Positions 27,053-35,326 of a stretch of DNA of 64,000 nucleotides are shown here, one piece after another. The stretch's first letter is position 1; each line of letters begins with the position of its first letter. This DNA comes from Fictibacillus terranigra (GTDB lineage Bacteria; Bacillota; Bacilli; Bacillales; Fictibacillaceae): positions 1-64,000 of the forward strand of contig NZ_JAUHLN010000003.1 in assembly GCF_030412265.1 (NCBI RefSeq), written 5' to 3'. The notes beneath the pieces are model-generated. The model saw only the letters and a list, made by a program, of their open reading frames with translations, ran no database searches and was not told where the DNA came from. Position numbers and translations under genes: made by a program.

Positions 27053-27073
27053 AAAAAGGCAACCATTGCCTTT
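27053..27073 (-). terminator. Terminator-like hairpin in the leader of the TarJ-like gene
   Basis: On the minus strand AAAGGCAA-TGG-TTGCCTTTTT ends only about 25 nt before the gene start, upstream of its ribosome binding site. Any transcript from the operator region at 27112 must pass it, so it may act as an attenuator. Confidence 0.45.
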
Positions 27074-27111
27074 ACTTATCGAGAGTTAGGTTCTTATGAT
27101 TAATATGTCTA

Positions 27112-27220
27112 TGCTCGTTTTTGCTCGTTATTAACAATATATGTATATAAATTAAACCTGTCAACTATAAAATGCTCATAAACGAGTGTTTTTTTTATAT
27201 AAATGAACATATATTTGAAA
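27112..27220. promoter_or_regulatory. DeoR-type direct repeats between divergent tarJ-like and kinase genes
   Basis: TGCTCGTTTT and TGCTCGTTAT lie head to tail at 27112-27131. TGCTCATAAACGAGTG at 27174-27189 and ATGTTCATTTAT on the minus strand near 27200 are further matches. The direct repeat with 10-bp spacing, one helical turn, is typical of DeoR-family operators. No gene lies in 27225-27590. Confidence 0.5.
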
Positions 27221-27598
27221 AATAAAAAAGAATGTTTTTAATACCCAAACATTCTATAGGACTTTATTTTTAAACTATATTCTAGTTCTTCATCTCTCAA
27301 TGGCTCTATCGCCATTCAAAAGAGGTAACTTTATATTATTACTCTACCAAGTTATGTGTGATCGGCCGAAACGGCTTCTATTATACTTAATAGTTGTGGA
27401 ACCAAAGGGTCAGATGCATTCAAGTCGCTACGAATGGTGCTTCATGAAGATAAATACTTCTGAAAGCTTTGTTGCACATGCCCATTATTCTATTCACTTT
27501 CTTTCGGAAGCGAGAAAATCTTCTACTCATATCTTCATTAAGATGTTAGTATTGCGTAAAGTTTTTTTATCATATATTACATTTACAAAAGTTCGGAA

Positions 27599-27622
27599 TT
27601 GTTTATTATTGCTTATTTTGTT
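27599..27622 (+). promoter_or_regulatory. DeoR-type operator upstream of the kinase gene
   Basis: TGTTTATTATTGCTTATTTT contains two head-to-tail copies of TG(T/C)TTATT(A/T)T, about 60 nt before the start codon. It matches the motif at the importer promoter. Confidence 0.45.
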
Positions 27623-27679
27623 AGAATATGAGTATGAAAGGGCTTACATAATGGACTTACATAATGGAGGGATGCGGTA

Positions 27680-29359
27680 ATGAGTGCCAAATATTCAATC
27701 GGCATTGATTTTGGAACGGAATCAGGACGAGTTCTCGTAGTAAACGTTAATACCGGCGAGATTAAGAGCATGCACGTAGAATGCTATCCTCATGGTGTTA
27801 TAACGGATACTCTGCCAAGCCATTCAAACCTACTTCCAATTGGTAGCGCTTTACAAAATCCGAAAGATTATCTTCACGTTTTGCAAAATGGGATACCCCT
27901 CGCACTAGAAAAAGCAGGTTTACACCCCCACCAAATTGTAGGAATCGGAGTAGATTTTACTTCGTCTACTGTTTTACCTGTTGATAAATATTTGAACCCT
28001 TTATGCGACTATCCAAAATATCATTCCTCACCGCATGCATGGGTAAAGCTCTGGAAACATCATCCAACTAAAAATCGAACAGAGCAATTGTTAAAACTAG
28101 CGACTGAACGAAAGGAAAAGTGGCTGAATAAATTAGGTAATAACATTTCAGAAGAATGGATGATTCCTAAGATTGTAGAGGTCTTCGAAGAAGCCCCGGA
28201 TATTTACAGGGAAACAGAGTACTTTATGGAAGCAAATGATTGGATCGTCTCACTCCTAACAAACACAATTACGAGAAGTAATTGTTCACTCGCCTACAAG
28301 TCATTTTGGAATGAAGAAGACGGATTTCCAATCGAATTCTTTTCTTCCATCGATGTGAATTTTGGAGACACTATACTATCAAAATTAAAAGGCGAAATAA
28401 AAAATGTAGGCACATGTGCAGGCTATTTATCCGAAAAGTGGGCCGATCAACTCGACCTGCCAATTGGCCTGCCTGTTGCAACTGGTATCATTGATGCTCA
28501 TTCAGCAGTTTTAGGAACCGGTATTCACCATTCAGAAACATTATTAATGGTTATGGGAACTTCCACCTGCCATATGATGCTGAATAACAAACTTAAAGAG
28601 ATCTCTGGAATCTCAGGTGTCGTAAAAAATGCAATATTACCGGGTGTATATGCTTATGAAGCAGGTCAATCAGCTGTTGGTGACATCTTTGGTGCATACG
28701 TAAATAAGCATATCCCAGAAACATATTCACAAGAAGCAAGAATGAGAGGAATTTCTATTTTTGATTATCTTGAAGAAAAAGCAAACCAACTCCCGCCGGA
28801 AAACGGGTTGATTGCCTTAGACTGGCATAATGGAAACCGATCGATTTTGTGTAATACAGATTTAGTTGGAGCTTTAGTTGGATTGACTCTTCATACTAAG
28901 CCAGAAGAAATCTTTCGTGCTTATTTAGAGAGTACTGCTTTCTCAGCAAGAATAATATTTGAAACATACCAAAATTACGGATTAAATATTAAGCATGTTG
29001 TTGCATGCGGTGGATTGCCACAAAAAAATGCATTACTCATGCAGATCTATACAGATGTAATAAATATTCCTATCCAAGTTTCTAAATCAAATTACGCTCC
29101 TGCTATAGGTGCTGCAATTTTGGGAGCAACGGCTGCAGGAACACATAGTGGTGGGTTTGACAACATTAAAGAAGCAATAAAATCAATGTCCCAGCCTATC
29201 GAAAAAACATATTACCCGATTCAAAAAAATGTGCAATCGTATGAAAAAAAGTATCAAATATACAAAGACCTGCACGATATTTTTGGGATGAGTCATTCAT
29301 ATGTCATGAAGTCACTTAAAAGTAATAAAAACCCTAGTCCATCTTTAGAAAACATTTAG
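27680..29359 (+). CDS. FGGY-family pentulose kinase, AraB-like ribulokinase
   Basis: 559 residues. FGGY N domain starts YSIGIDFGTESGRVLVVNV (ATP phosphate-binding loop). The substrate-side motif GVDFTSSTVLPVD lies near 92-104. The C domain begins near 270 with GIIDAHSAVLGTGI and VMGTSTCHMM, typical of AraB, and ends with GGLPQKNALLMQIYTDV (adenosine motif). Length equals AraB (about 560). Phosphorylates L- or D-ribulose; AraB enzymes also accept ribitol. No araA or araD is nearby, so arabinose use is unlikely here. GGAGG precedes ATG 27680; divergent from the TarJ-like gene. Confidence 0.82.
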   Translation: MSAKYSIGIDFGTESGRVLVVNVNTGEIKSMHVECYPHGVITDTLPSHSNLLPIGSALQNPKDYLHVLQNGIPLALEKAGLHPHQIVGIGVDFTSSTVLPVDKYLNPLCDYPKYHSSPHAWVKLWKHHPTKNRTEQLLKLATERKEKWLNKLGNNISEEWMIPKIVEVFEEAPDIYRETEYFMEANDWIVSLLTNTITRSNCSLAYKSFWNEEDGFPIEFFSSIDVNFGDTILSKLKGEIKNVGTCAGYLSEKWADQLDLPIGLPVATGIIDAHSAVLGTGIHHSETLLMVMGTSTCHMMLNNKLKEISGISGVVKNAILPGVYAYEAGQSAVGDIFGAYVNKHIPETYSQEARMRGISIFDYLEEKANQLPPENGLIALDWHNGNRSILCNTDLVGALVGLTLHTKPEEIFRAYLESTAFSARIIFETYQNYGLNIKHVVACGGLPQKNALLMQIYTDVINIPIQVSKSNYAPAIGAAILGATAAGTHSGGFDNIKEAIKSMSQPIEKTYYPIQKNVQSYEKKYQIYKDLHDIFGMSHSYVMKSLKSNKNPSPSLENI

Positions 29360-29542
29360 AAATCCTAATCTCTTTGGAAAGCAAATCCACTTGATATGTA
29401 ATTATTATATAAATAGGATTATCTGACTGGAAATCTCGTTACTATTATAGAAAATCCCTTGCTTAGAAGGTTGGAAACCTTATCATACTGAACTGGGAAA
29501 TAAATATTCTTAAAATTCCAAAAATAAAAGGAGGCCGTGATT

Positions 29543-30802
29543 ATGTTACGCTCGAAAATGTTTTTTTTGATCGTTGCAGCAACTGTACTTCTCGGTATTA
29601 CAGCAGGTTTTACAAATCAAAACAACGAAAACACCAAAGTAAGGAACAAGAGCGACCATCATCTGAATTGGATCGGAGCCTGGTCGGCTAGTCCTCAATC
29701 ACCCTATGATAGTGGGATTTCCCAAGAAGGATTTGAAAATCAAACCGTCAGGATGATCGTCAATCCGCATGCATTTGGGGATCAGGTTCGACTTCGTTTT
29801 TCTAATACGTTTAGTTTACAACCATTGACTTTTGGAAAAGTAGGTATTGCGCTTTCAAACGGTGGGGCAGAAACCATACCTGGCTCACAAAAACACGTGA
29901 CTTTTTCAGGAAAGCAAAGTATTACACTACAGCCCGGCGCGGAAGTGATAAGTGACCCGCTCGCCTTCAAAGTGAAAGATGGCCAAAATCTCGCTATCAG
30001 TGTTTACGTTCCAGAAGCAAGTGGTCCCACCACGTGGCATCGCCTTTCTAGGCAAACTTCCTATATCTCTGAAAGCGGAGATCACACAGACGAAGCAGAC
30101 GGAAACGTTTATACTGATTCAGTTGTCTCCTGGTTTTGGCTCTCAGCAGTAGATGTGCTGACAAAGAACAATTATGGTCGCGTCATTGTTACATTAGGGG
30201 ATTCCATTACAGATGGCCATAGTTCGACGATCGATGCAAACTTACGGTGGCCTGATATTCTGGATGATCGACTTGATAAAAAGTATGCGAACAAAAATTT
30301 CTCCGTTTTAAACTCAGGTATTTCTGGTAATAAAATCTTAAGAGATTCTCCTTCATATGGTGCAAATGCTCTGGCACGACTTAACCGTGATGTATTGTCA
30401 CAAACAGGTGCAACCGATGTGATCCTGCTTGAAGGTATCAATGATATCGGCCATACTCCCCACACCTTGGATTCAGGAAAAATCATCGCTGGAATGGAAC
30501 AGATAGCTGCACAAGTCCATGCCAAGGGGTTACGAATTTATGCAGGGACACTATTACCATTTAGAGATACAACAATAAATGGATATTTTACGGAGGAGGG
30601 AGAGATCGTAAGACAAGAAGTGAACCATTGGATCCGTACAAGTGGAGTGTTTGATGATTTCATTGACTTTGACAAAGTTATGCAGGATCCAGAACATCCT
30701 CAAAAACTTCGAAAAGAGTATGATTCGGGGGATCATTTACATCCAAACGATGCAGGTTATCACGCGATGGCTGAAGCAATCGACCTTACTTTATTTCGTT
30801 AG
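29543..30802 (+). CDS. Secreted GDSL/SGNH-family esterase
   Basis: About 420 residues. ATG 29543 is preferred over GTG 29537 because AAAGGAGG ends 8 nt upstream of the ATG. Signal peptide MFFLIVAATVLLGITAGF. All four SGNH blocks are present: GDSITDG near residue 218 (Ser nucleophile), SGISGNKI (Gly), EGINDIG near 297 (Asn) and DHLHP near 396 (Asp-His). An N-terminal beta-sandwich domain (WIGAWSASPQSP) is typical of the subfamily of extracellular lipases/esterases. It likely deacylates carbohydrate or lipid esters outside the cell. Single gene with its own terminator. Confidence 0.88.
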   Translation: MLRSKMFFLIVAATVLLGITAGFTNQNNENTKVRNKSDHHLNWIGAWSASPQSPYDSGISQEGFENQTVRMIVNPHAFGDQVRLRFSNTFSLQPLTFGKVGIALSNGGAETIPGSQKHVTFSGKQSITLQPGAEVISDPLAFKVKDGQNLAISVYVPEASGPTTWHRLSRQTSYISESGDHTDEADGNVYTDSVVSWFWLSAVDVLTKNNYGRVIVTLGDSITDGHSSTIDANLRWPDILDDRLDKKYANKNFSVLNSGISGNKILRDSPSYGANALARLNRDVLSQTGATDVILLEGINDIGHTPHTLDSGKIIAGMEQIAAQVHAKGLRIYAGTLLPFRDTTINGYFTEEGEIVRQEVNHWIRTSGVFDDFIDFDKVMQDPEHPQKLRKEYDSGDHLHPNDAGYHAMAEAIDLTLFR

Positions 30803-30817
30803 TAACAACAGTTTATA

Positions 30818-30848
30818 GCCTCTCACTGTTAGTGAGGGGCTTAGCTTT
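30818..30848 (+). terminator. Intrinsic terminator of the GDSL esterase gene
   Basis: GCCTCTCACT/AGTGAGGGGC stem (one G-T pair) with a 2-3 nt loop, followed by TTAGCTTTATTT. Confidence 0.7.
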
Positions 30849-30850
30849 AT

Positions 30851-31227
30851 TTACTATTCAACCTGCCTGCAAATAATAAGCAACCAAGTATGAAAACATC
30901 ATTCCGCAGTTGGTCCTTGAGGAATACCCAAAATTCAAGGTGTCTTGATCGTTTTGGAGAGACGTTGAACCAGGCTTGCTATTGCTGAAATAATTTCATC
31001 TCTTTTCAAACCTTCCGTTTCCCTGGTTCTTGGAGACGGTCATTCGATCGGAGTACCTCGCCGTATCGGCTGGTTAATTGGTCTACATATACATTCAATT
31101 TTCGGTTTTACTTTTGCGACCATTTCTCAAACCATGTAGTACGTTCGTAATCATGCATTTCAATGATTTGATATTATAATGACCCCCTTCCAACCTTTAC
31201 ATTATTAGCTTCCTAAATTTCACTAAA
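30851..31227. other. Stretch without a recognised gene
   Basis: Short open frames on both strands. The minus strand has [20 protein letters not shown], a protein-like segment that soon hits stops and may belong to the same decayed element as the Rep_3 relic. Nothing else recognised. Confidence 0.35.
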
Positions 31228-31770
31228 TCAGCGTAATGCATCAACATGTAATAGTGAGTTATATATCCTTTTAATTTCACTATCTCTAAAATCTTCCTCT
31301 CTAAATTGAGGGAGCTGCAACTTTTCCTTTTCACGGATAATGTCACTAAAACAGCGAATTGCCTCTTCTTTAAACCGCTTCTCTTCGAGTGCTGGCTCCT
31401 TCCCCTCTTCGAAGATCTGCTTATCAAGATTTCTTTCCACTTGTTCATAACCGTAATCACTAATCAACGATTTTATAACCGGTTTAGATACTCCCATTCT
31501 TTCTAAGGATTATTGAATTTGTGCTTCGAATTCTAAGTCACCCGAAAAGTGGATCGCCTTGTTTGGCATGGTTTTTATAGATGTTAAACATAATAGAGGA
31601 TACCTTTCGACCGACTTTTATCTCCTCATACTCAAAACGCAAATCGGTTTTTTCCTCTAATTCCTTCTTTGCTACATTTAAAATTTAGTCTTTGAAGTGG
31701 CCAAATAATTTGTATTTGTTCGGCTCTATTCCAAGCAGCGACTTTAATCCACTGCAGCGTTTCTTATGAC
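31228..31770 (-). pseudogene. Plasmid replication initiator (Rep_3/RepB family) pseudogene
   Basis: The minus strand encodes LKSLLGIEPNKYKLFGHFKD, an in-frame TAA, then ILNVAKKELEEKTDLRFEYE, EIKVGRKVSSIMFNIYKN and a stop. After a frame change and another stop it continues LERMGVSKPVIKSLISDYGY and EQVERNLDKQIFEEGKEPAL to 31228. GIxPxKYKxxxxFKxRILxxAxxEL is the second winged helix of Rep_3 initiators, and the tail is typical of Bacillus plasmid Rep proteins. The N-terminal half is missing. It marks an integrated and decayed plasmid segment. Confidence 0.7.
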
Positions 31771-31854
31771 TGTCTGTAATTTAGGCGAAGATTTCATAAA
31801 ATCAGGGCATGATATGTACTAGATATGTACTACATAATAGGATGGAGGAACATG

Positions 31855-32028
31855 ATGAAAAGAAAAAACCCACAGTCCCTTTCTCCAAATGGAGAGAAAA
31901 ATGATAAGCAAACAGTAGATGGATTATTTGGTCTAGACCCGGAAACAAGTCTTCAATCGGTACGTTTCGCAACGACAGACAACCCTTATATAAATGGAGA
32001 TAATGGAGATAACATGGATAAACAATAA
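31855..32028 (+). CDS. Small hydrophilic hypothetical protein
   Basis: 57 residues from ATG 31855, preceded by GGAGGAA with 6-nt spacing. Asn/Asp-rich: MKRKNPQSLSPNGEKNDKQ, then VDGLFGLDPETSLQSVRFAT. No TM segment and no known motif. Size and composition are like minor spore proteins. It has its own terminator. Confidence 0.5.
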   Translation: MKRKNPQSLSPNGEKNDKQTVDGLFGLDPETSLQSVRFATTDNPYINGDNGDNMDKQ

Positions 32029-32055
32029 TTTTTGCAGCGATGCAAACGGATCCAA

Positions 32056-32087
32056 CAAAAAAACGGCCAAAGTTTGCCGCTTTTTTG
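32056..32087. terminator. Bidirectional intrinsic terminator
   Basis: AAAAAAACGGC and GCCGCTTTTTT around a CAAAGTTT loop. Shared by the convergent small gene and the DUF2188 gene. Confidence 0.75.
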
Positions 32088-32090
32088 ATC

Positions 32091-32357
32091 TTATTCAAAA
32101 TTATGCTGGTCCTCGATCCGTCCGTGTTCATTATGGATAACCGCCATCGTACCTGCTTCTTCGGCCAAACGGTCAGCCTCTTTTACCGCTTCCGTCTTGG
32201 AATCGGCTGTGTACTTCGGTTCATCGACACCTTCTTTTTTTACAGCCCAGCCCTCTTCCCCATGAGGTACTACATGAAAATGGGCTTCATTGGTTCCAGC
32301 CCGGTCCTCAAAATAAGAGTCTCGATCATTGTGAGTGCCATTGTTGTTTTGTGCCAT
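32091..32357 (-). CDS. DUF2188 family protein
   Basis: 88 residues. Core EAHFHVVPHGEEGWAVKKEG, then SKTEAVKEADRLAEEAGTM and VIHNEHGRIEDQHNF. This is the DUF2188 signature (HVVPxxxGWxVKxEG...KxxAIxxAxxxA...LxIHxxDGRI). Small cytoplasmic protein of unknown function, common in Bacillaceae. AAGGAGGTAG precedes ATG 32357. Confidence 0.85.
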   Translation of the reverse strand: MAQNNNGTHNDRDSYFEDRAGTNEAHFHVVPHGEEGWAVKKEGVDEPKYTADSKTEAVKEADRLAEEAGTMAVIHNEHGRIEDQHNFE

Positions 32358-32493
32358 AACAACTACCTCCTTATAAATGGTTTTGCATAGTAACCTATTA
32401 CCCGCAATGGCCAGTTGAAAACATGAATTTTATGTGCCGTCTTGCTCTGATGGCTCTTCTTGATACTGAAACGGAAAGCGTTATGAATTTGAA

Positions 32494-32518
32494 AAGGCCC
32501 CTTTGAACAAGGGGCCTA
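32494..32518. terminator. Perfect GC-rich hairpin
   Basis: AGGCCCCTT/AAGGGGCCT 9-bp stem with a TGAAC loop. It lies alone in the intergenic space and could terminate the small minus-strand gene that ends at 32623. Confidence 0.6.
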
Positions 32519-32622
32519 ACCGTTCTTTTTCAATTTAGGTATTCAGGGAACTTTTAGCTTCATTGATGCCGAAATCCGCTCAGTTTATGTATTTCGGTTT
32601 TGCCATCGGTCCCTATATCGTT

Positions 32623-32775
32623 TTACTCACTTGGGTCTACTTCGTCCCAAGACATCGTTGTTACTTCTGTATAATTGCCGCTTTCAATGTCTTCCTGTGT
32701 GGCTTCTTGGTCTAATTCTTCTGCATCATTCATGCCTGGAGCGACCGATGGCTTTTTTTCCTGGTGCTTCTTCAT
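32623..32775 (-). CDS. Small acidic protein (50 aa)
   Basis: ATG 32775 is preceded by AGAGG. The protein MKKHQEKKPSVAPGMNDAEE continues LDQEATQEDIESGNYTEVTT and ends MSWDEVDPSE. The pattern PGxNxAExLDxEAT...GxYTxVTTxxxDEVDPS is a conserved small Bacillaceae protein of unknown function as far as I recall. Hydrophilic, no membrane segment. Confidence 0.6.
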   Translation of the reverse strand: MKKHQEKKPSVAPGMNDAEELDQEATQEDIESGNYTEVTTMSWDEVDPSE

Positions 32776-32949
32776 GTCCCATAGCCTCTTTTCACTGTTA
32801 GTTTCTGTCTACACCTTAATAAAAGTTTTCCCATCAACAGAGAGTTTCATTCGCCTTTTCACTTCTGAGGAACACTAGTTGATCTATTGAGGAAAAAATA
32901 AAAACAATCGCTTCCCATGTTGAGGAAACGTCTGTGATTGATAGAGATG

Positions 32950-33387
32950 CTAATGAATTAGAGAAGCTCTCAAAGTGCTGATACCATTTTCCAGATACCC
33001 TTTTAAACAAGTTAACGTATATACCCAACCTTCTTTTTGTCCTAACATTTTAGCTATAATATCAGGATCATCCTCTTTCAAACCAGATTCATTCACTTCA
33101 ATAATTGTACTCTCATGCTCGTCTTTTAGCCTAATGGCAACAACGGTTTGTTCACCATATCCTCCCCATGAGAACACTATTTTCTTGTTATGCTCGACTT
33201 CCAGTACCTTGATTACCCCTTCTGCATCGTATTCATCATATCTCCAAGTAATCGCTTTTCCCTGTTCCACTCTTTCGGTTCCTGAAGAAAACCAGTAATT
33301 AGACATTTCTTCAGGGTTAACGATTGCTTCAAAAACTTCATTTGCCGGCTTCATAATTTTTAATTTCGTGGTTACGTCGGTATTCAT
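32950..33387 (-). CDS. SRPBCC/AHSA1-domain protein
   Basis: 145 residues from ATG 33387 (ribosome binding site AAAGGATGA). START/AHSA1 fold: VTTKLKIMKPANEVFEAIVN, VLEVEHNKKIVFSWGGYG and KEGWVYTLTCLKGYLENG at the C-terminal helix. Small ligand-binding or stress protein; substrate unknown. Third gene of an SRPBCC-ArsR-SRPBCC operon, 25 nt after arsR. Confidence 0.85.
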   Translation of the reverse strand: MNTDVTTKLKIMKPANEVFEAIVNPEEMSNYWFSSGTERVEQGKAITWRYDEYDAEGVIKVLEVEHNKKIVFSWGGYGEQTVVAIRLKDEHESTIIEVNESGLKEDDPDIIAKMLGQKEGWVYTLTCLKGYLENGISTLRASLIH

Positions 33388-33412
33388 GGCTAAATCATCC
33401 TTTTTATAGATT

Positions 33413-33766
33413 TTACAGGTTAGCGTCATTTGGATCATTACTCGCTTCCGCCATGCGCTTAATCCACTCCAATCGTTGATCCCAGTCGGCTGCCAGACTC
33501 TCCATCCACTTAGCCGTAGTGGAAAGTTGATGCGGACACACTGTGAATAGCACTTCCCGTCCAATCCGGTCCTTTTTCACTAATCCAGCTCCATTAAGGA
33601 CAGTTAAGTGCTTGACAACAGCCTGGCGAGATACAGTGACCGTCGCAGCTAATGCCGTTGCGGAAGCTTTCCCGCGAGCAGCAATTAAGGTAAGCAATTG
33701 GCGGCGAGTGGGGTCTGCTAAAGCAATTAAAACATTTTCAAAATGAGTCTCATCTGTTGATACCAT
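33413..33766 (-). CDS. ArsR-family transcriptional regulator
   Basis: 117 residues. Winged helix: LADPTRRQLLTLIAARGKAS at 16-35, then recognition helix TVSRQAVVKHLTVLNGAGLV and wing KKDRIGREVLFTV. No Cys cluster of the metal-sensing ArsR type is visible, so it belongs to the non-metal group that is usually paired with SRPBCC genes. Sits between the two SRPBCC genes and probably autoregulates through the palindromes at 34224-34277. Confidence 0.87.
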   Translation of the reverse strand: MVSTDETHFENVLIALADPTRRQLLTLIAARGKASATALAATVTVSRQAVVKHLTVLNGAGLVKKDRIGREVLFTVCPHQLSTTAKWMESLAADWDQRLEWIKRMAEASNDPNDANL

Positions 33767-33767
33767 T

Positions 33768-34199
33768 TCATTGCTCCGCCCGCTTCTTCAAAACTTCCAA
33801 TTGCTGCAGCCATCCGGACACATTTCCTTGTAGAAATTTACGTTGCTCCAGCTCTGATACGGAAAGCTTGGAAAAACCGCTTTCAACCACCTTCAGGAGA
33901 GTACCTCCATCTTTTTCAGTCAATGTAAACTCAACTAGTGTAGAATTTCCTTCTGTTGGTTCCTCTCCAGGAAATGAACTTGCCCATCGGCACGCAAGGC
34001 AGTTCGGCCGATCCATTTGTTCAATTAATACAGGGAATTTACCGTACTTTGTTTCAGCCACTACACGATTTCCATCGACCTGTACTCTGTCAGGTCCCGG
34101 GGCATCTCCCACCCACCATGCAGGCTGGTTAATCAACATCCAAACTGTTTGGATAGAAGCAGCAATGAAAATTTCTCGTTCGATTCTATCATTATCCAT
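33768..34199 (-). CDS. SRPBCC-domain protein (AHSA1-like)
   Basis: 143 residues: IEREIFIAASIQTVWMLINQ at 6-25, then STLVEFTLTEKDGGTLLKVV and a C-terminal helix GNVSGWLQQLEVLKKRA. First gene of the operon; its stop lies 1 nt from the arsR start. A paralog of the gene at 32950 but only distantly similar in sequence. Confidence 0.83.
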   Translation of the reverse strand: MDNDRIEREIFIAASIQTVWMLINQPAWWVGDAPGPDRVQVDGNRVVAETKYGKFPVLIEQMDRPNCLACRWASSFPGEEPTEGNSTLVEFTLTEKDGGTLLKVVESGFSKLSVSELEQRKFLQGNVSGWLQQLEVLKKRAEQ

Positions 34200-34223
34200 T
34201 TACCATTCCTCCTTGTTTTTATA

Positions 34224-34277
34224 TGTGCAACCAAATCATAGCACATAACGCCCAGAAGTGCAACCTATAGGTAGCAC
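34224..34277 (-). promoter_or_regulatory. Two palindromic operators upstream of the ArsR operon
   Basis: TGTGCAACCAAATCATAGCACA (34224-34245; arms TGTGC/GCACA) and GTGCAACCTATAGGTAGCAC (34258-34277), the second nearly perfect. Equal arm sequences, 34 nt from start to start (about three helical turns), lie just before the first SRPBCC gene. Likely bound by the ArsR protein. Confidence 0.55.
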
Positions 34278-34350
34278 ATTTAAGCAAATTGGACGCCCTG
34301 TTTCAATAAATCATTAAATCCAGTTTCATCATTTCCTCTGATCAATCTAT

Positions 34351-35247
34351 TCATTTTCGGGATTTAAGCATGGTTAATATTCGACTAATCCGTTCATTGT
34401 TTTGATTTCTTACTGCTTCATCCGGCCTGAAAATATCTCCTTTTTCCTTGATACGGTTTAATACTCTTTCCATTGTAAAATGACCGGGTTTGAACCCTTG
34501 ACTTACTTCCTCCCAGGTAACTGGTGTTGAAACTAAAGCATCGTTTGCTGCGCGGATGGAATAAGGAACAGCCATTGTTCTGCCCCTCCATAGCTGAAGA
34601 TAATCAAGATATAATTTTGTACCTCTTCTTTCTTTTACTCTTTCAATAGTGACCTTTTGGCTATACATTTCAAGCATATAGTCTGCAACAAATTTATTGA
34701 TTAACCTTGTCTCTTCAAATCGAAAAACGGGCTGGATGGGAACAAAAATATGTAAACCGGTTTTTCCAGAGGTTTTAACCGTGCTTCTCAGACCTATTCC
34801 ACCTAAAACCTGTTTTAATTCTAAGGAGATTTCTAAAGCAAGATCAATTTCGTTATTTGAAGGGTCTAAATCAAAAACAAGATCAGTGGGATAGTCTTGA
34901 CGGACATACCTGTCAAATGGAACATGCAACTCTATTGCCTCTATATTCGCCAGCCAAATCAAAGTAGCCCTATCATTCAGCAAAATTCTTTCCTTCTCTT
35001 TGTAAAAAGTGCTGCATACCCAACTCGGAGCGCTGGCAAGCAATGACCTCTTTTCGATCTTGGAGCGGTGTAATCCATGAGGAAACAACCAGTACATCAA
35101 CATCCGATCTTTGGTATAAGGCAATATATAATCGCATACTTGCAAGAGATAGTTGACATAATCCAACTTTGTCGTTTGGGAGTCCTTCCAGAGGATTTTA
35201 TCTGGTGATGTAATCTCGATTTCTCTGCCGTCCACTTGAACGATCAT
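34351..35247 (-). CDS. LigD-type polymerase/primase domain protein (NHEJ)
   Basis: 298 residues equal to the polymerase domain of LigD (archaeo-eukaryotic primase fold). Metal-binding DLVFDLDPS lies near residues 121-129 and the STVKTSGKTGLHIFVP nucleotide-binding loop near 155. The opening IEITSPDKILWKD is the usual LigD-Pol start. It adds ribo- or deoxynucleotides during non-homologous end joining. Here it is a free-standing gene, divergent from the ligase gene. No ku gene is inside the window. GAGGCATAAA precedes ATG 35247. Confidence 0.9.
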   Translation of the reverse strand: MIVQVDGREIEITSPDKILWKDSQTTKLDYVNYLLQVCDYILPYTKDRMLMYWLFPHGLHRSKIEKRSLLASAPSWVCSTFYKEKERILLNDRATLIWLANIEAIELHVPFDRYVRQDYPTDLVFDLDPSNNEIDLALEISLELKQVLGGIGLRSTVKTSGKTGLHIFVPIQPVFRFEETRLINKFVADYMLEMYSQKVTIERVKERRGTKLYLDYLQLWRGRTMAVPYSIRAANDALVSTPVTWEEVSQGFKPGHFTMERVLNRIKEKGDIFRPDEAVRNQNNERISRILTMLKSRK

Positions 35248-35278
35248 GTTTTATGCCTCCATTAATCTAAATTAAACG

Positions 35279-35309
35279 TTCATATTGTAAATCAGTTTCG
35301 TACAAACTA
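35279..35309 (+). promoter_or_regulatory. Possible sigma-G promoter of the ligase gene
   Basis: TTCATA (35279-35284), 18 nt, then CAAACTA (35303-35309), close to sigma-G consensus (GNATA, CATNNTA). Known LigD/Ku in B. subtilis is made in the forespore under sigma-G, which makes this plausible. Confidence 0.35.
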
Positions 35310-35326
35310 TTCCTGAGGTGAAATAA

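Noticed and set aside
27300-27680. Open frame of 126 codons on the plus strand before the kinase gene
   Set aside because: No ribosome binding site, biased composition, and it overlaps the putative DeoR operator and promoter of the kinase. Looks like a chance frame.
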